From contig NZ_FOFL01000004.1 in the NCBI RefSeq assembly GCF_900110945.1, positions 186,001 to 250,000 on the forward strand: 64,000 bases of DNA, in the 5' to 3' direction. Of the stretch, positions 16,810-26,006 are shown piece by piece. A model generated the notes under the pieces. That model had not been told where the DNA came from. It saw only the letters and a program-made list of their open reading frames with translations, and did not search any database. This stretch comes from Devosia sp. YR412. Its GTDB lineage: Bacteria; Pseudomonadota; Alphaproteobacteria; Rhizobiales; Devosiaceae. The position numbers were made by a program, and so were the translations under genes. Positions within the stretch are counted from its first letter, which is position 1. Every line of letters starts with the position of its first letter.

Positions 16810-18519
16810 TCAGGCCAGTTTCAGCGCCGCATCGACGCGGTCGCCGCCATAGTCACGCTCGGCGGCAGCCCGGCTGATCTTTTCCTCGCGCAGGTCGGCA
16901 GCAATGTCGACCAGTGCCCGCTCCGCCGGATCCCCATAGCCACCACCGCCCAGCGTCTCGACGCGGATGATCTCGCCCGCCATCAGCGTCAGGCCGGAGG
17001 CCTTGGAATGCAGCGCCTCCTCGCCATAAGTGTGAGGATTGCGCAGGATGCGGGTGACATTGGAGCTCTTGCCGCCAAACACCCCGAGCGCCGGAATGAT
17101 ATGGGCGTCCGAGCGCGCCGAGAAGGTCGTATTGTCCTCGCGCACGCGGATTTGCCGGGCTATGCCCATGCCGCCGCGATGCTTGCCGGCGCCACCAGAA
17201 TCCGGCACCAGGCAATATTCCTCCAGCAGCAGCGGATATTCTAGCTCCAGTGCCTCGGCCGGCAGGTTGGTGGAATTGACCGTGTGCACATGCACCGCAT
17301 CCATGCCGTCGCGATCGCCGAACGCCCCGGCCCCGCCGCCCATGCTTTCGGGATAGACATAGGTCGCCTGGCGGCCGGCATGCCAGCCCGAGATCGACAC
17401 GGCCGAGGTCGAGTCATTGCACGATGCCATGACGCGCTCGGCCGGCATGGCCTGATACAGCGCCCCGAACACCGCGCCACACAGCCGGTTGGAGGTCACC
17501 GCGCGCCCCGCCACGGCAGCCGGCGCTGTCGGATTGACGATCGTACCCGGTGGAGCGGTGATCTTGATCGGGTCGATAATGCCCTGGTTGGGCATCAGGC
17601 CCGGATCGAGCACCGCCTTGACGCAATAATAGATCGAGGCCTTCAGCGCACTGTCCGGCAGGTTGATGGCCCCACGCGCCTGCGGCCCGGAACCGGCGAA
17701 GTCAAAGGCGATCTCCTCGCCGGCAATCGTCACCGTGCAGACGATCGGCACCGGAATGCCGGGGAAACCATCGTCGTCCATCGCCCGCTCGAAACGGTAG
17801 ACGCCATCGGGCAGCGCCGCCACGCGATTCTTGAGCCGCCGGCGGGTATAGGTGAGAATATCCTCGATGGCCTGCTTCACCGCGGGCCAGCCCATCCGCT
17901 CGATGAGCTGCACTAGCATGGCGCCGCCGCGCACATTGGTGCCGACCTGGGTGCGCAGGTCGAGCAGGCGCTCCTCCGGGTCGCGGGTATTGTGGGCGAT
18001 GAGTTCGAGAAGATCCTCATCGATCACTCCGGCCCGCGCGATGCGGATGATCGGCAGGCGAATGCCCTCCTCGAAAATCGAGCGCGACGTGCCCGAGGTC
18101 GAGCCCGGCGTCTTGCCGCCGACATCGGCATGATGGGCGATATTGCCGGCAAAGAAGCGCACCTTGCCGTCCTGGTGCACCGGGGTGATGATCGAAATAT
18201 CCGGCAAATGGCTGCCGCCCGCCAGATAGGGATCATTGGCAATGAAGGCGTCGCCCGGCGCCATGTCTTCGAGCTTGTAGCGCCCAAGCATGGCCTCCAC
18301 CGCGCCGATCATTGCCCCCAGGTGGATCGGAATATGGTCGGCCTGGGTGATCAGCCGCCCCTTCTCGTCGAACAGCGCCGTCGAGCAGTCGCGGCGCTCC
18401 TTGATATTGGATGAGAAGGAAGAGCGGATGAGGATCGAGCCCATGTCCTCGGCAATGGCCAGCAGGCGGTTGGAAAACACCTCCATGGCGATGGGGTCGG
18501 CGATACGGTCCTGGGTCAT
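16810..18519 (-). CDS. Hydantoinase B/5-oxoprolinase beta-type subunit
   Basis: 569 aa, HyuB family. Typical segments are IRSSFSSNIKERRDCSTALFDEKGRLITQADHIPIH (quoted in part: RSSFSSNIKERRDCS), NDPYLAGGSHLPDI, FFAGNIAHHADVGG and a Gly-rich GGGGYGDPAERA tail. With the A subunit it forms an ATP-dependent enzyme that opens a cyclic amide such as N-methylhydantoin or 5-oxoproline. The stop of the A gene overlaps its start by 4 bases. Last gene of the minus-strand operon that begins at 24131. Confidence 0.92.
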   Translation of the reverse strand: MTQDRIADPIAMEVFSNRLLAIAEDMGSILIRSSFSSNIKERRDCSTALFDEKGRLITQADHIPIHLGAMIGAVEAMLGRYKLEDMAPGDAFIANDPYLAGGSHLPDISIITPVHQDGKVRFFAGNIAHHADVGGKTPGSTSGTSRSIFEEGIRLPIIRIARAGVIDEDLLELIAHNTRDPEERLLDLRTQVGTNVRGGAMLVQLIERMGWPAVKQAIEDILTYTRRRLKNRVAALPDGVYRFERAMDDDGFPGIPVPIVCTVTIAGEEIAFDFAGSGPQARGAINLPDSALKASIYYCVKAVLDPGLMPNQGIIDPIKITAPPGTIVNPTAPAAVAGRAVTSNRLCGAVFGALYQAMPAERVMASCNDSTSAVSISGWHAGRQATYVYPESMGGGAGAFGDRDGMDAVHVHTVNSTNLPAEALELEYPLLLEEYCLVPDSGGAGKHRGGMGIARQIRVREDNTTFSARSDAHIIPALGVFGGKSSNVTRILRNPHTYGEEALHSKASGLTLMAGEIIRVETLGGGGYGDPAERALVDIAADLREEKISRAAAERDYGGDRVDAALKLA

Positions 18520-20561
18520 GCTGCGGTCCTCACGATGAGATTGCCCCAGGCATCGACGCGACAGGTCTGGCCGGGCAGGACGAGCGTGGTGGCGCTCATT
18601 TCGTTGATGATGGCGGGGCCGGAGAAGTCCGTCTCGCTGGGCAGGTCGCCGCGCCAGTAGATCGGCGTTTCGACCCAGCCATGGTTCTTGTCCATGTAGA
18701 CCGGCCGCGATCCCTTGCGGGCGCCGTCAAGCGATACGCCACCGGCCACCTTGGCCTGCGGCGCCTTGGGCACTTCGCCGATCGCCTGCAGCCGTGCCGA
18801 GACGAACTGGATGGCGCGATGGCGGATATCGTAGCCATATTCCTTGACATGGGCAGCGTGGAACCGCTCCTGCAGCTCGGCGAGATCGTCAGGCCCGATG
18901 CCGTCGCAATCGACCTTCACCTCGAAATTCTGGCCGCGATAGCGCGCGTCGAGCACGCGCTTGAACCGCCGGCGCTCGGCCGGCACGCCTTCCTTGTCGA
19001 GCCAGTCCTGGCCGTCCTGTTCCATGGTGGTGAAGAGGTCGAGCACCGTGGCCCAATTCTCCGCTGTGCAATCGGCGAAGTAGGAGCGGACATAGTCCGA
19101 GCTGAGATCGGTGAGCAGCATGCCGCGGGCGCAAAGCGTGCCCGGCTCGCGCGGGAGGAGAATCCGCGGCAATCCGCATTCGACTGCCACTTCGGCCGCA
19201 TGCAACGGCCCCGCCCCGCCAAAGGCGCAGAGTGCGAACTCGCTCATGTCATAGCCTTTTTCCACCGACACGGAGCGAATGGCGCGGCTCATATTGGCAT
19301 TGGCGATCTGGATGATGCCATGCGCCGCCTCTTCCATCGTCAACCCCAGCGGCGTGGCTATGGCGTCGGTGATGACCTTACGCGCCGCATCGAGGTTGAT
19401 CTGCATCCGCCCGCCCAGCAGCGTATTGGCATCAAGCCGGCCAAGGCAGAGATTGGCATCGGTGATGGTTGGTTCTGTACCGCCCCGACCATAGGCTACT
19501 GGCCCCGGCGCCGCACCCGCTGACCGCGGCCCGACCTTCATCGAACCGGCGTCGTCGATCGCCGCGATCGAACCGCCACCCGCGCCGATGACGTGAATAT
19601 CGAGCATCGGCGTCTTGACGGGATAGCCGGCCACCAGCCGCGCGCTGGTGAACAGTGGCGTTGCGTCATGGATCAGCGACACGTCGGTCGAGGTGCCGCC
19701 AACGTCGAAGGTGATGAGATTGGGTAAACCTGCCGTGCGCCCGATTTCGGCCGCGCCAACCACACCCGCGGCAGGACCGGACACGCAGGTGCGCACCGGA
19801 TTGGCATAGACCGTGTCGATCGACATCAGCCCGCCATTGGAATGGATCGTATAGGGTTCCACCGGCACGCCGGCGCCTTTGACGCGGTCGCGGAACTGGC
19901 GGAGGTAATTGCCCATTTTCGGGCCGACGAAGGCATTCACCGCCACGGTCGACATGCGCTCGAACTCGCGGAATTCGGGCAGAATTTCCGAGGACAGCGT
20001 GACATAGGCATCGGGCATGACCGCGGCCACCACGGCCTTGGCGCGCTGTTCATGCTCGGGCCGGCGGTAGGAATGCAGGAAGCAAATAGCTACGCTTTCC
20101 ACGCCCTGTGCCGCCAGCTTGCTGACGGCTTGCTGCAGGCTTGCTTCGTCCAGCTCGACAATAATCTCGCCATCCGGCCCGACGCGTTCGGCCACCTCGA
20201 CGCGCCGATCGCGCGGGATCAGCACCGGCGGCTTTTCGACGCGATAGTCATAGATCGACGGCCGCGCCTGGCGGCCCAGTTCCAGCACATCACGAAAACC
20301 CTTGGTGGTGATCAGCCCGGTCCTGGCCCCGCGGCGCTCGATGACGATATTGGTCGCCACCGTGGTGCCATGACCGAGATAGACAACATCGGCTGCCGAA
20401 AAACTCAGTTCCTCGAGCATGGCCCGCAGGCCGTTCTCGATCGCCTCGGACGGGTCATGCGGGGTCGAGGGGGTCTTGAAGAAATGGATCTCTCCGCTCT
20501 CCTGCTCGAGCAGGGTAAAATCGGTGAACGTTCCGCCCACGTCGACGCCAATACGATACAT
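18516..20561 (-). CDS. Hydantoinase A/5-oxoprolinase alpha-type subunit
   Basis: 681 aa, HyuA family of the ASKHA ATPase fold. It shows phosphate loops RIGVDVGGTFTDFTLLEQ and TFDVGGTSTDVSL, the YLGHGTTVATNIVIERRGA segment, and SGPAAGVVGA. This subunit binds ATP and phosphorylates the cyclic amide for ring opening with the B subunit. The separate A and B genes rule out the single-chain eukaryotic-type 5-oxoprolinase. It lies 44 bases downstream of a penicillin acylase-type gene, so acyl or peptide hydrolysis and ring opening appear joined. Confidence 0.92.
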   Translation of the reverse strand: MYRIGVDVGGTFTDFTLLEQESGEIHFFKTPSTPHDPSEAIENGLRAMLEELSFSAADVVYLGHGTTVATNIVIERRGARTGLITTKGFRDVLELGRQARPSIYDYRVEKPPVLIPRDRRVEVAERVGPDGEIIVELDEASLQQAVSKLAAQGVESVAICFLHSYRRPEHEQRAKAVVAAVMPDAYVTLSSEILPEFREFERMSTVAVNAFVGPKMGNYLRQFRDRVKGAGVPVEPYTIHSNGGLMSIDTVYANPVRTCVSGPAAGVVGAAEIGRTAGLPNLITFDVGGTSTDVSLIHDATPLFTSARLVAGYPVKTPMLDIHVIGAGGGSIAAIDDAGSMKVGPRSAGAAPGPVAYGRGGTEPTITDANLCLGRLDANTLLGGRMQINLDAARKVITDAIATPLGLTMEEAAHGIIQIANANMSRAIRSVSVEKGYDMSEFALCAFGGAGPLHAAEVAVECGLPRILLPREPGTLCARGMLLTDLSSDYVRSYFADCTAENWATVLDLFTTMEQDGQDWLDKEGVPAERRRFKRVLDARYRGQNFEVKVDCDGIGPDDLAELQERFHAAHVKEYGYDIRHRAIQFVSARLQAIGEVPKAPQAKVAGGVSLDGARKGSRPVYMDKNHGWVETPIYWRGDLPSETDFSGPAIINEMSATTLVLPGQTCRVDAWGNLIVRTAA

Positions 20562-20605
20562 GTCTAGCCAACCATCCTGATTGCGTGTGCTGTGCCGTTG
20601 CCGGC

Positions 20606-22888
20606 TCAGCGCTTTGGTTTGAGTGTAATGATCTGCCGGGTTGCGGCGTCCACCGCAGCGTCGGAAAACAGCAGCGGCACGAATTTCCCTTCGGCCCAGA
20701 GCAGGCCGTGATCGGCATAATGGGGTGAGCGCGGGTCGCCCGACTGGCCGGGGCCGTTGATCACCATGCTCTTGTCCCAGTCGCCGACATCCATCACCAG
20801 CCGCACCTGCGCGCCGACGGTCACCTGGAAGGTGTCGCCGCGATAATGCATGGCCATCGGCGTCGAGCCCGAGCCGCCGACCCCATATGGGCCGACATTG
20901 GCGGCCATGGTCGGGAACACGGCGGTGAGCGGGTGCTCGAAATGCGTATGATGCAACTGCCCCCAGGACCAGCTGGCGCTGTCCGGCCCCATCCGGGCCA
21001 CGCAGTCGGCATGGGCCGCATGGAGCGTTTCGAGCATCAGCGTGTCGCGTTCGGCGACGGGCATGTCGGTTTCGAGCGCGCGCAGCAGGCTGGCCGCGTC
21101 ACCCGCCTTGACCGCCAGCCGCACCGCAGCGTCCGGCACCAGCGTCCGCAGCAGCGCCGGGCGCAAATGCAGCGTCCACCAGACCTCGAACAGCGCCGCA
21201 GCGGCGCTTTCGGCACCGAGATGGTGATCCCAGCCCTGCAACAAGGCCGACGCCCTAGCAGGCAGCAGCGCGCACACCCGTTTGGCCGGAATGGAAAGAT
21301 CGTCGGTCTGCAGCGCCATCGCGTCGGCAACAGAATGCGAACTCTGTTCCGAGAGCACAGCGCGGATGCGATTGGCGCGGGAGGGCTCGGACCATTCAAA
21401 GCCCAGGCCCAGCGTCTCGGCCCCTGATGGCAGGTTCATTTCATTGGCGCTGCTGACAAAGCCGCGGTTGGGATTGGTCTCGCCGGGCAGGACGGCAGCG
21501 GGGTGAAAGCCGGCCCATTCATGCGTGCCATCGCCTGGCGCGGGCAGCAGCCCATCCCAATTGGGCCGGACCGGCACCTTGCCCGCAACCTGCCAGGCCA
21601 CCGTGCCCGAGACATCGGCATAGACATGGTTGGTACAGGGCACCGACCAATGCGACAGCGCCGTGCGGAAGTCGCCGACCGATGTCGTCCCGAGATAGCC
21701 AAGGCTGGCGAAATAGGCCGAACTGCCCGGCTCCAGCCAGACCGAACGCACGGCCGCGGCCCGGTTGCCCTCGCGCCAGATCACCGGACCATGGCGGGTA
21801 TATTCGAGCCGCACCGGCATGGTGTAACCGCCCCGCACCGGGATCATCTCCTCGATGACGGTCAACGGCTCGCGGCCGACGCCATAGGCGTAGTCATTAC
21901 CGCTCATCGCATAGAGATAGAGGTCTTCCTGGTCGAGCGGCGCCATGGTCAGGCCAAAGGCAGCACTCTCGTTGTGGCCCAGTGCGACACCCGGCATGGC
22001 CGGTTCGCCGGCGCCGATGACATCGAGCCCTGGCGCCTTGAGATGAACCACATAGCGCAGCGACGGCTGGGTGAAGCTGCGATGCGGATCGCTGGCGAGG
22101 ATCGGGCGACTGGTCGCCGTGCGCGAGGGGGAAACCGCCCAATTGTTCGAGCCCTCGCCTTCGGCAGCCGAGACCACGCCGAGGTCGTCGACCAGCCGCC
22201 AGTTGCCGGCGTCTTCCGGACTGGCGGCAAGGCGGGCATCGGTGAGATAGAAAGGCACGGTGGCAAGGCGCAGCGTTTCGAGCACGCGGGCATTGATGCC
22301 GGCCAGGTCGAGCCCATCAGCTTTGGCCGGCGTCCTCGGCGGTTCAAGATTGCGCCGCAGCGCATCGGCGGCTGGTGCGCCAGCCTCGAGGATTTCGGCC
22401 CGCGCCACTTCGGAGCCGATATTGGCGACAAGGGCATGAGTGCGGATGCGCACCACGTCATCGGCGGCCCAAAGGGCCGGCTGGGTTCCAGTCACGCCAA
22501 ATTCGGGCGGCGTCAGCTCCGGCTGCTCAGCCGTCAGCGCGATGAAGGCATTGATGCCGGCGACAAAGGCCTCCGTCACCTGCCTCGCATCGGCCACGCC
22601 ATAGGAGGCCCATTCGGCATCCATGTCACCGCGATAGAGAAACAGCCGCGCCGCGCGATCCTGCTCGACAAAGCCCGGACCGAAATCGGCAGACAGCAGG
22701 CCGAGCCCGCGCTTGCGCCAGATGTCGAGCTGCCACAGCCGGTCTCTGGCGGCGTTGAAGCCTTGAACGAAGAACAGGTCGCGGCGGCCACCGGCACGGA
22801 TATGGGCAATGCCCCATTGATCGACATGGATGCTGGCCGGGGCCTGCAGTCCGGAAAGGTCGTAGGTCTGGGCGTCAGGAAAGGTCAT
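20606..22888 (-). CDS. Penicillin acylase-family N-terminal-nucleophile hydrolase
   Basis: 760 aa. The processed Ser nucleophile is Ser247 in EGSNNWAVSP, the hallmark of the family, followed by ILASDPHRSF. The family also includes AHL and cephalosporin acylases and splits amides after self-cleavage into two chains. Most members are exported, but no signal peptide is visible here (MTFPDAQTYDLSGLQ); the TTG ten codons upstream does not add one. A cytoplasmic location would be unusual. I chose the ATG 16 bases after the upstream amidohydrolase stop. The substrate is unknown; N-acyl amino acids or peptides fit the setting. Confidence 0.88.
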   Translation of the reverse strand: MTFPDAQTYDLSGLQAPASIHVDQWGIAHIRAGGRRDLFFVQGFNAARDRLWQLDIWRKRGLGLLSADFGPGFVEQDRAARLFLYRGDMDAEWASYGVADARQVTEAFVAGINAFIALTAEQPELTPPEFGVTGTQPALWAADDVVRIRTHALVANIGSEVARAEILEAGAPAADALRRNLEPPRTPAKADGLDLAGINARVLETLRLATVPFYLTDARLAASPEDAGNWRLVDDLGVVSAAEGEGSNNWAVSPSRTATSRPILASDPHRSFTQPSLRYVVHLKAPGLDVIGAGEPAMPGVALGHNESAAFGLTMAPLDQEDLYLYAMSGNDYAYGVGREPLTVIEEMIPVRGGYTMPVRLEYTRHGPVIWREGNRAAAVRSVWLEPGSSAYFASLGYLGTTSVGDFRTALSHWSVPCTNHVYADVSGTVAWQVAGKVPVRPNWDGLLPAPGDGTHEWAGFHPAAVLPGETNPNRGFVSSANEMNLPSGAETLGLGFEWSEPSRANRIRAVLSEQSSHSVADAMALQTDDLSIPAKRVCALLPARASALLQGWDHHLGAESAAAALFEVWWTLHLRPALLRTLVPDAAVRLAVKAGDAASLLRALETDMPVAERDTLMLETLHAAHADCVARMGPDSASWSWGQLHHTHFEHPLTAVFPTMAANVGPYGVGGSGSTPMAMHYRGDTFQVTVGAQVRLVMDVGDWDKSMVINGPGQSGDPRSPHYADHGLLWAEGKFVPLLFSDAAVDAATRQIITLKPKR

Positions 22889-22904
22889 TGGGCCGCGCTG
22901 GTGG

Positions 22905-24131
22905 TCATTGCACGACAACGCCGCCCTTGAAGACGGTCAGCCGATCGATCTGGTGCAGAATGGAAATGTCGTCGAGCGGATTGCCGTCGACGATGACCAA
23001 GTCGGCATATTTGCCGGCCTGCAGGCGCCCGGCGTCGATTTCCATCATGTCGGCGCTCGACGAGGTTGCGGCGACGATGGCCTCCATCGGCGTGAAGCCG
23101 CCCTTGACCATCAGCATCAGTTCATAGGCGCCCCATTTGCCGTTCTCGAGCTGGAAGCCGCTATCGGTGCCGGTGCAGACGCGAATGCCGGCCTTGCGCA
23201 CCAGCTCCAGCGTCTTCCATTTGGCGGCGCTCGACTCGCGATGCCAGCGCTTGTGCTTTTCGGCCATGTCGGGATTGGCCAGGGCGTAGCTGGCATGGAC
23301 GTCATTGATAGTCAGCGTCGGCACAAAGGTCGTGTTGTGCTTGACCATCAGCTCGATCACCGGTTCGTCGATCCAGTGGCCATGCTCGATGGTGTCGACG
23401 CCATTGCGCACCGAGGCGGCAACGCCGTCGGGACCATAGGTATGGGCGGCGACATGCACGCCTTGTGCATGGGCTTCGTCGCAGGCGCCCTTGATCTCGT
23501 CATCGGTCATTTCCTGGCGCCAGAAGCGTGTCGGGCTGTTGTGATAGGACACCCAGGTGTTGAGCTTGATAAAATCGGCGCCACGCTTGAGCTGTTCGCG
23601 CACGCCCTGGCGGAACCCGTCAGCGCCGTTGCAAGGAGCCGTCATATTGGCAATGCTCACCTGGTCGGCCCAGCCGCCCTCGTCCATATGCCCACCGGTG
23701 ACGCTGAGGCCCATGCCGCAGGCCTTGATGCGCGGCCCCACGACATAGCCGGCATCGATGGCCTTGCGCAGGTCGATGATGGTGCCGCCCGGCGCCGCCA
23801 GATCGCGCACCGAGGTAAAGCCGGAGCGCAGGGTCTGCTGCGCGTAATAGACCGCACGCAGCGCCATGTCGGCATAGGACATGCGGGCGATTTCCCACTT
23901 GTGCATGCCGGTCTCGTCGGCCGTGCCGGGCGATCGCAGATGCACATGGGCATCGAACATGCCGGGCATCAGCGTGCCATCCGTATCGGTGACCTCTGCG
24001 CCCTCGGGCACGCCGATATCAGCGGCGCGGCCGACCGCCAGGATCCGGTCGCTCTCGAACAGCAGCGCGCCATGCTCAATGCTGCCGCCGCTGCCATCGA
24101 TCAGGGTTTTGGCACGGATTAGATGTTTCAT
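22905..24131 (-). CDS. Amidohydrolase, Xaa-Pro dipeptidase-like paralogue 3
   Basis: 408 aa, starting at MKHLIRAKTLIDGSGG. Motifs are DAHVHLRSPG, GADFIKLNTWVSY, AAHTYGPDG, IEHGHWID and TGTDSGFQLENG. It resembles the tandem pair at 9.1-11.6 kb (shared TGGHMD, CDEAHAQG, FTSVRDLAAPGGTIIDLR pattern), so a block of this family has been duplicated and dispersed within the island. First gene of the operon with the penicillin acylase-type hydrolase and HyuA/B. A GntR-type operator candidate lies 59 bases upstream. Confidence 0.88.
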   Translation of the reverse strand: MKHLIRAKTLIDGSGGSIEHGALLFESDRILAVGRAADIGVPEGAEVTDTDGTLMPGMFDAHVHLRSPGTADETGMHKWEIARMSYADMALRAVYYAQQTLRSGFTSVRDLAAPGGTIIDLRKAIDAGYVVGPRIKACGMGLSVTGGHMDEGGWADQVSIANMTAPCNGADGFRQGVREQLKRGADFIKLNTWVSYHNSPTRFWRQEMTDDEIKGACDEAHAQGVHVAAHTYGPDGVAASVRNGVDTIEHGHWIDEPVIELMVKHNTTFVPTLTINDVHASYALANPDMAEKHKRWHRESSAAKWKTLELVRKAGIRVCTGTDSGFQLENGKWGAYELMLMVKGGFTPMEAIVAATSSSADMMEIDAGRLQAGKYADLVIVDGNPLDDISILHQIDRLTVFKGGVVVQ

Positions 24132-24189
24132 CGATATGCCTGCAAGCTCGCCGATAAGGAGCGAACCGAGCCATACCGCCCATCCGCTA

Positions 24190-24208
24190 ATTGTATACTG
24201 TACTACAA
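24190..24208. promoter_or_regulatory. Putative GntR-type operator upstream of the amidohydrolase/acylase/hydantoinase operon
   Basis: The stretch attgtatactgtactacaa contains TGTAcTACA (9-bp palindrome) next to a TTGTATAC half-site. It shares 16 of 19 aligned bases with 13135-13154. It sits between the operon start at 24131 and the terminator of the GntR gene, where an operator for that regulator would be expected. The binding protein is inferred, not shown. Confidence 0.55.
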
Positions 24209-24273
24209 TATACGCGGTTGCAAGGCGCCACGACACGCGGCGACGGATAGGATTGTCGCAGCTTTCGGGCAGC

Positions 24274-24296
24274 AAAAAGCCCGCCATTTGGCGGGC
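24274..24296 (-). terminator. Rho-independent terminator of the GntR gene
   Basis: Read on the minus strand it is a perfect 7-bp stem GCCCGCC / GGCGGGC with a 4-base loop, followed by TTTTT. It lies 24 bases after the regulator's stop, so the regulator is transcribed separately from the operon downstream. Confidence 0.9.
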
Positions 24297-24320
24297 CTGA
24301 CAGAGTGGGTAATGGATTTG

Positions 24321-25031
24321 CTAAATGCCGATCGCCAGCTTGCGGCGTTTTTTTCTTTCGATCAGCAGCATGTGATCCTCGAGCGCGCCATAGAGCTCAT
24401 CGAGCTTGGTGGTCGAGCGGGCGACCTGCTCCTGGATCTGGGCGCGGAATTCCTCGTGCTGCTTGGGAATGGCATCGAGGTTTTCATCGCGATAGCGATC
24501 GAAGTTGAAGACGATCAGCACATGGCGGGCGATGGTGTCCCACAGCGTGCCGACCACGGGGTTGCGCGCGGCAACGCGGATAGCGCGGTGAAAGTCGAGG
24601 TCGGCAATCAGGGAGGCGCGGATATCGCCGGCGCGGGCGGAGGCCTTCATGTCGTCGATCGGGCGCTGTAGCGCGGCAATGTCCTCGACGCCGCTGCGCC
24701 AGTTTTCGATGGCATCGCGCAACAGGAAGGATTCGAGCGACAACCGCACTTCCATCACCTGCTGGGTGGTGCCGGGGTCAAAGGCCGAGACGCGATAGCC
24801 GCGGTGACCGCCGCCGTTCAGAATGCCTTGGGCATGCAGCACCTTCAGCGCCTCGCGGATCGGCACGCGGCTAACGCCGAGCTTTTCCACCAGCGCAGTC
24901 TCGACAATCCGCTCGCCCGGCATGATGATTCGTGTCGAGATCGCCTCGGCTATGGTGTCGGCGACGCTTTCGGACAACGAGATGCGCTTGGGCTGCGGCA
25001 GCTCAAATAGGCCATGGCTGACAATGCTCAA
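24321..25031 (-). CDS. GntR-family transcriptional regulator, FCD type
   Basis: 236 aa. The N-terminal winged helix-turn-helix spans about residues 18-80 (LVEKLGVSRVPIREALKVLHAQGIL, shown by the GVSRVPIREAL core). An all-helical FCD effector domain follows, with DFHRAIRVAARNP supplying Asp/His that usually bind a metal and a carboxylate effector. It should act as a repressor released by a pathway intermediate. It precedes the amidohydrolase/acylase/hydantoinase operon in the same direction but has its own terminator. The lysine/arginine-rich tail ERKKRRKLAIGI is unusual. Confidence 0.92.
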   Translation of the reverse strand: MSIVSHGLFELPQPKRISLSESVADTIAEAISTRIIMPGERIVETALVEKLGVSRVPIREALKVLHAQGILNGGGHRGYRVSAFDPGTTQQVMEVRLSLESFLLRDAIENWRSGVEDIAALQRPIDDMKASARAGDIRASLIADLDFHRAIRVAARNPVVGTLWDTIARHVLIVFNFDRYRDENLDAIPKQHEEFRAQIQEQVARSTTKLDELYGALEDHMLLIERKKRRKLAIGI

Positions 25032-25298
25032 ATCAGGTTCTCCGCAGACAACATTGTGCCAAATCTTAGTGCATCCAGCGGATTTAATAAGCTCGCCGAC
25101 ACTGCATTACCCAGAAACCATCTATCATCGCCCTCCCGGAACGACAACTGAAACGATAATTATGCAGCCGGTCCTTGGCTGCTTTGACGGCCGCGCTTGC
25201 CAAGCGACGCATCTAAGACCAATCTCGGCTTCGCAGAAAACAGGCGGGCCGTCTGACATCGTCAACAGTTGGGCACTGGCCATGGGAGACTTCAAGTC
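25032..25298. other. Intergenic region between divergent regulator and L,D-transpeptidase
   Basis: 267 bases without a credible gene, lower in GC than the flanks. It must hold the promoters of the GntR gene (minus) and the transpeptidase (plus). I see no copy of the TTGTATAC-type motif here, so GntR autoregulation is not supported. No clear hairpin or consensus promoter was found. Confidence 0.5.
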
Positions 25299-25997
25299 AT
25301 GATCATCGATGATGGAATTGCCGACGCCCGCAATTTGGAGCAGACCAACCCGTCTGGATTGTCCAATCGCCGGTCGTTTCTGCTGGGCTCTGCAGCGGCG
25401 TTGGCTTCGATCGGGCTTGCAGCCTGCACCACGTCTGGTGGCATGAGCTTTGCGGAGGCCGAAAGAGCCTACGGCCCGGTTCCCGACGAACGTTTCCCGA
25501 TCCCGGCCGTCAATGTCAGCAAGATCAATCCAAAATATTACCGCCGCAAGGTGCGCTATGACAGCGCCGAGGCCGTCGGCACGATTATCATCGATCCAAG
25601 CCACTACTACGTCTACCGCATCGAAGGCGAAGGCCTTGCCACGCGTTATGGCGCCAATGTCGGCCGTTCCGGCTTCCTGTGGAGCGGCGACGCCTACATC
25701 GGCCGCAAAGCGGAATGGCCGGTCTGGACGCCGCCCCGCGAGATGATCCAGCGCCAGCCTGAGGTTGCAAAATATGCCGGCGGCATGGCGCCCGGCTTGG
25801 GCAATCCGCTGGGCGCCCGCACCCTCTATCTCTACCAGAACGGCGTCTACACGCTTTACACCATCTACAGCACGAGCATTCCCGAGACGATCGGCACCAA
25901 TATTTCAAGCGGTTGCATCGGTCTGCTCAGCCAGGACATGATCGACCTCTATTCGCGGACGCCGGTCGATACCAAGGTCATCGTCTTGCCGGCATAG
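25299..25997 (+). CDS. L,D-transpeptidase (YkuD/ErfK type), lipoprotein with altered active-site motif
   Basis: 232 aa from the ATG at 25299 (GGGAG upstream). The N-terminus has a twin-Arg RRSFLLGS and a lipobox ending in LAAC (Cys43), so it is likely an envelope lipoprotein. The YkuD catalytic Cys206 sits in SSGCIGLLSQD. Canonical members read HGT...SxGCxR; here the His-Gly-Thr position is Tyr-Ser-Thr and the Arg after Cys-Ile is Gly. It should form 3-3 peptidoglycan crosslinks or attach proteins, but those changes may alter its activity. It stands alone between two minus-strand blocks. Confidence 0.85.
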   Translation: MIIDDGIADARNLEQTNPSGLSNRRSFLLGSAAALASIGLAACTTSGGMSFAEAERAYGPVPDERFPIPAVNVSKINPKYYRRKVRYDSAEAVGTIIIDPSHYYVYRIEGEGLATRYGANVGRSGFLWSGDAYIGRKAEWPVWTPPREMIQRQPEVAKYAGGMAPGLGNPLGARTLYLYQNGVYTLYTIYSTSIPETIGTNISSGCIGLLSQDMIDLYSRTPVDTKVIVLPA

Positions 25998-26006
25998 GCC
26001 GAGCTG

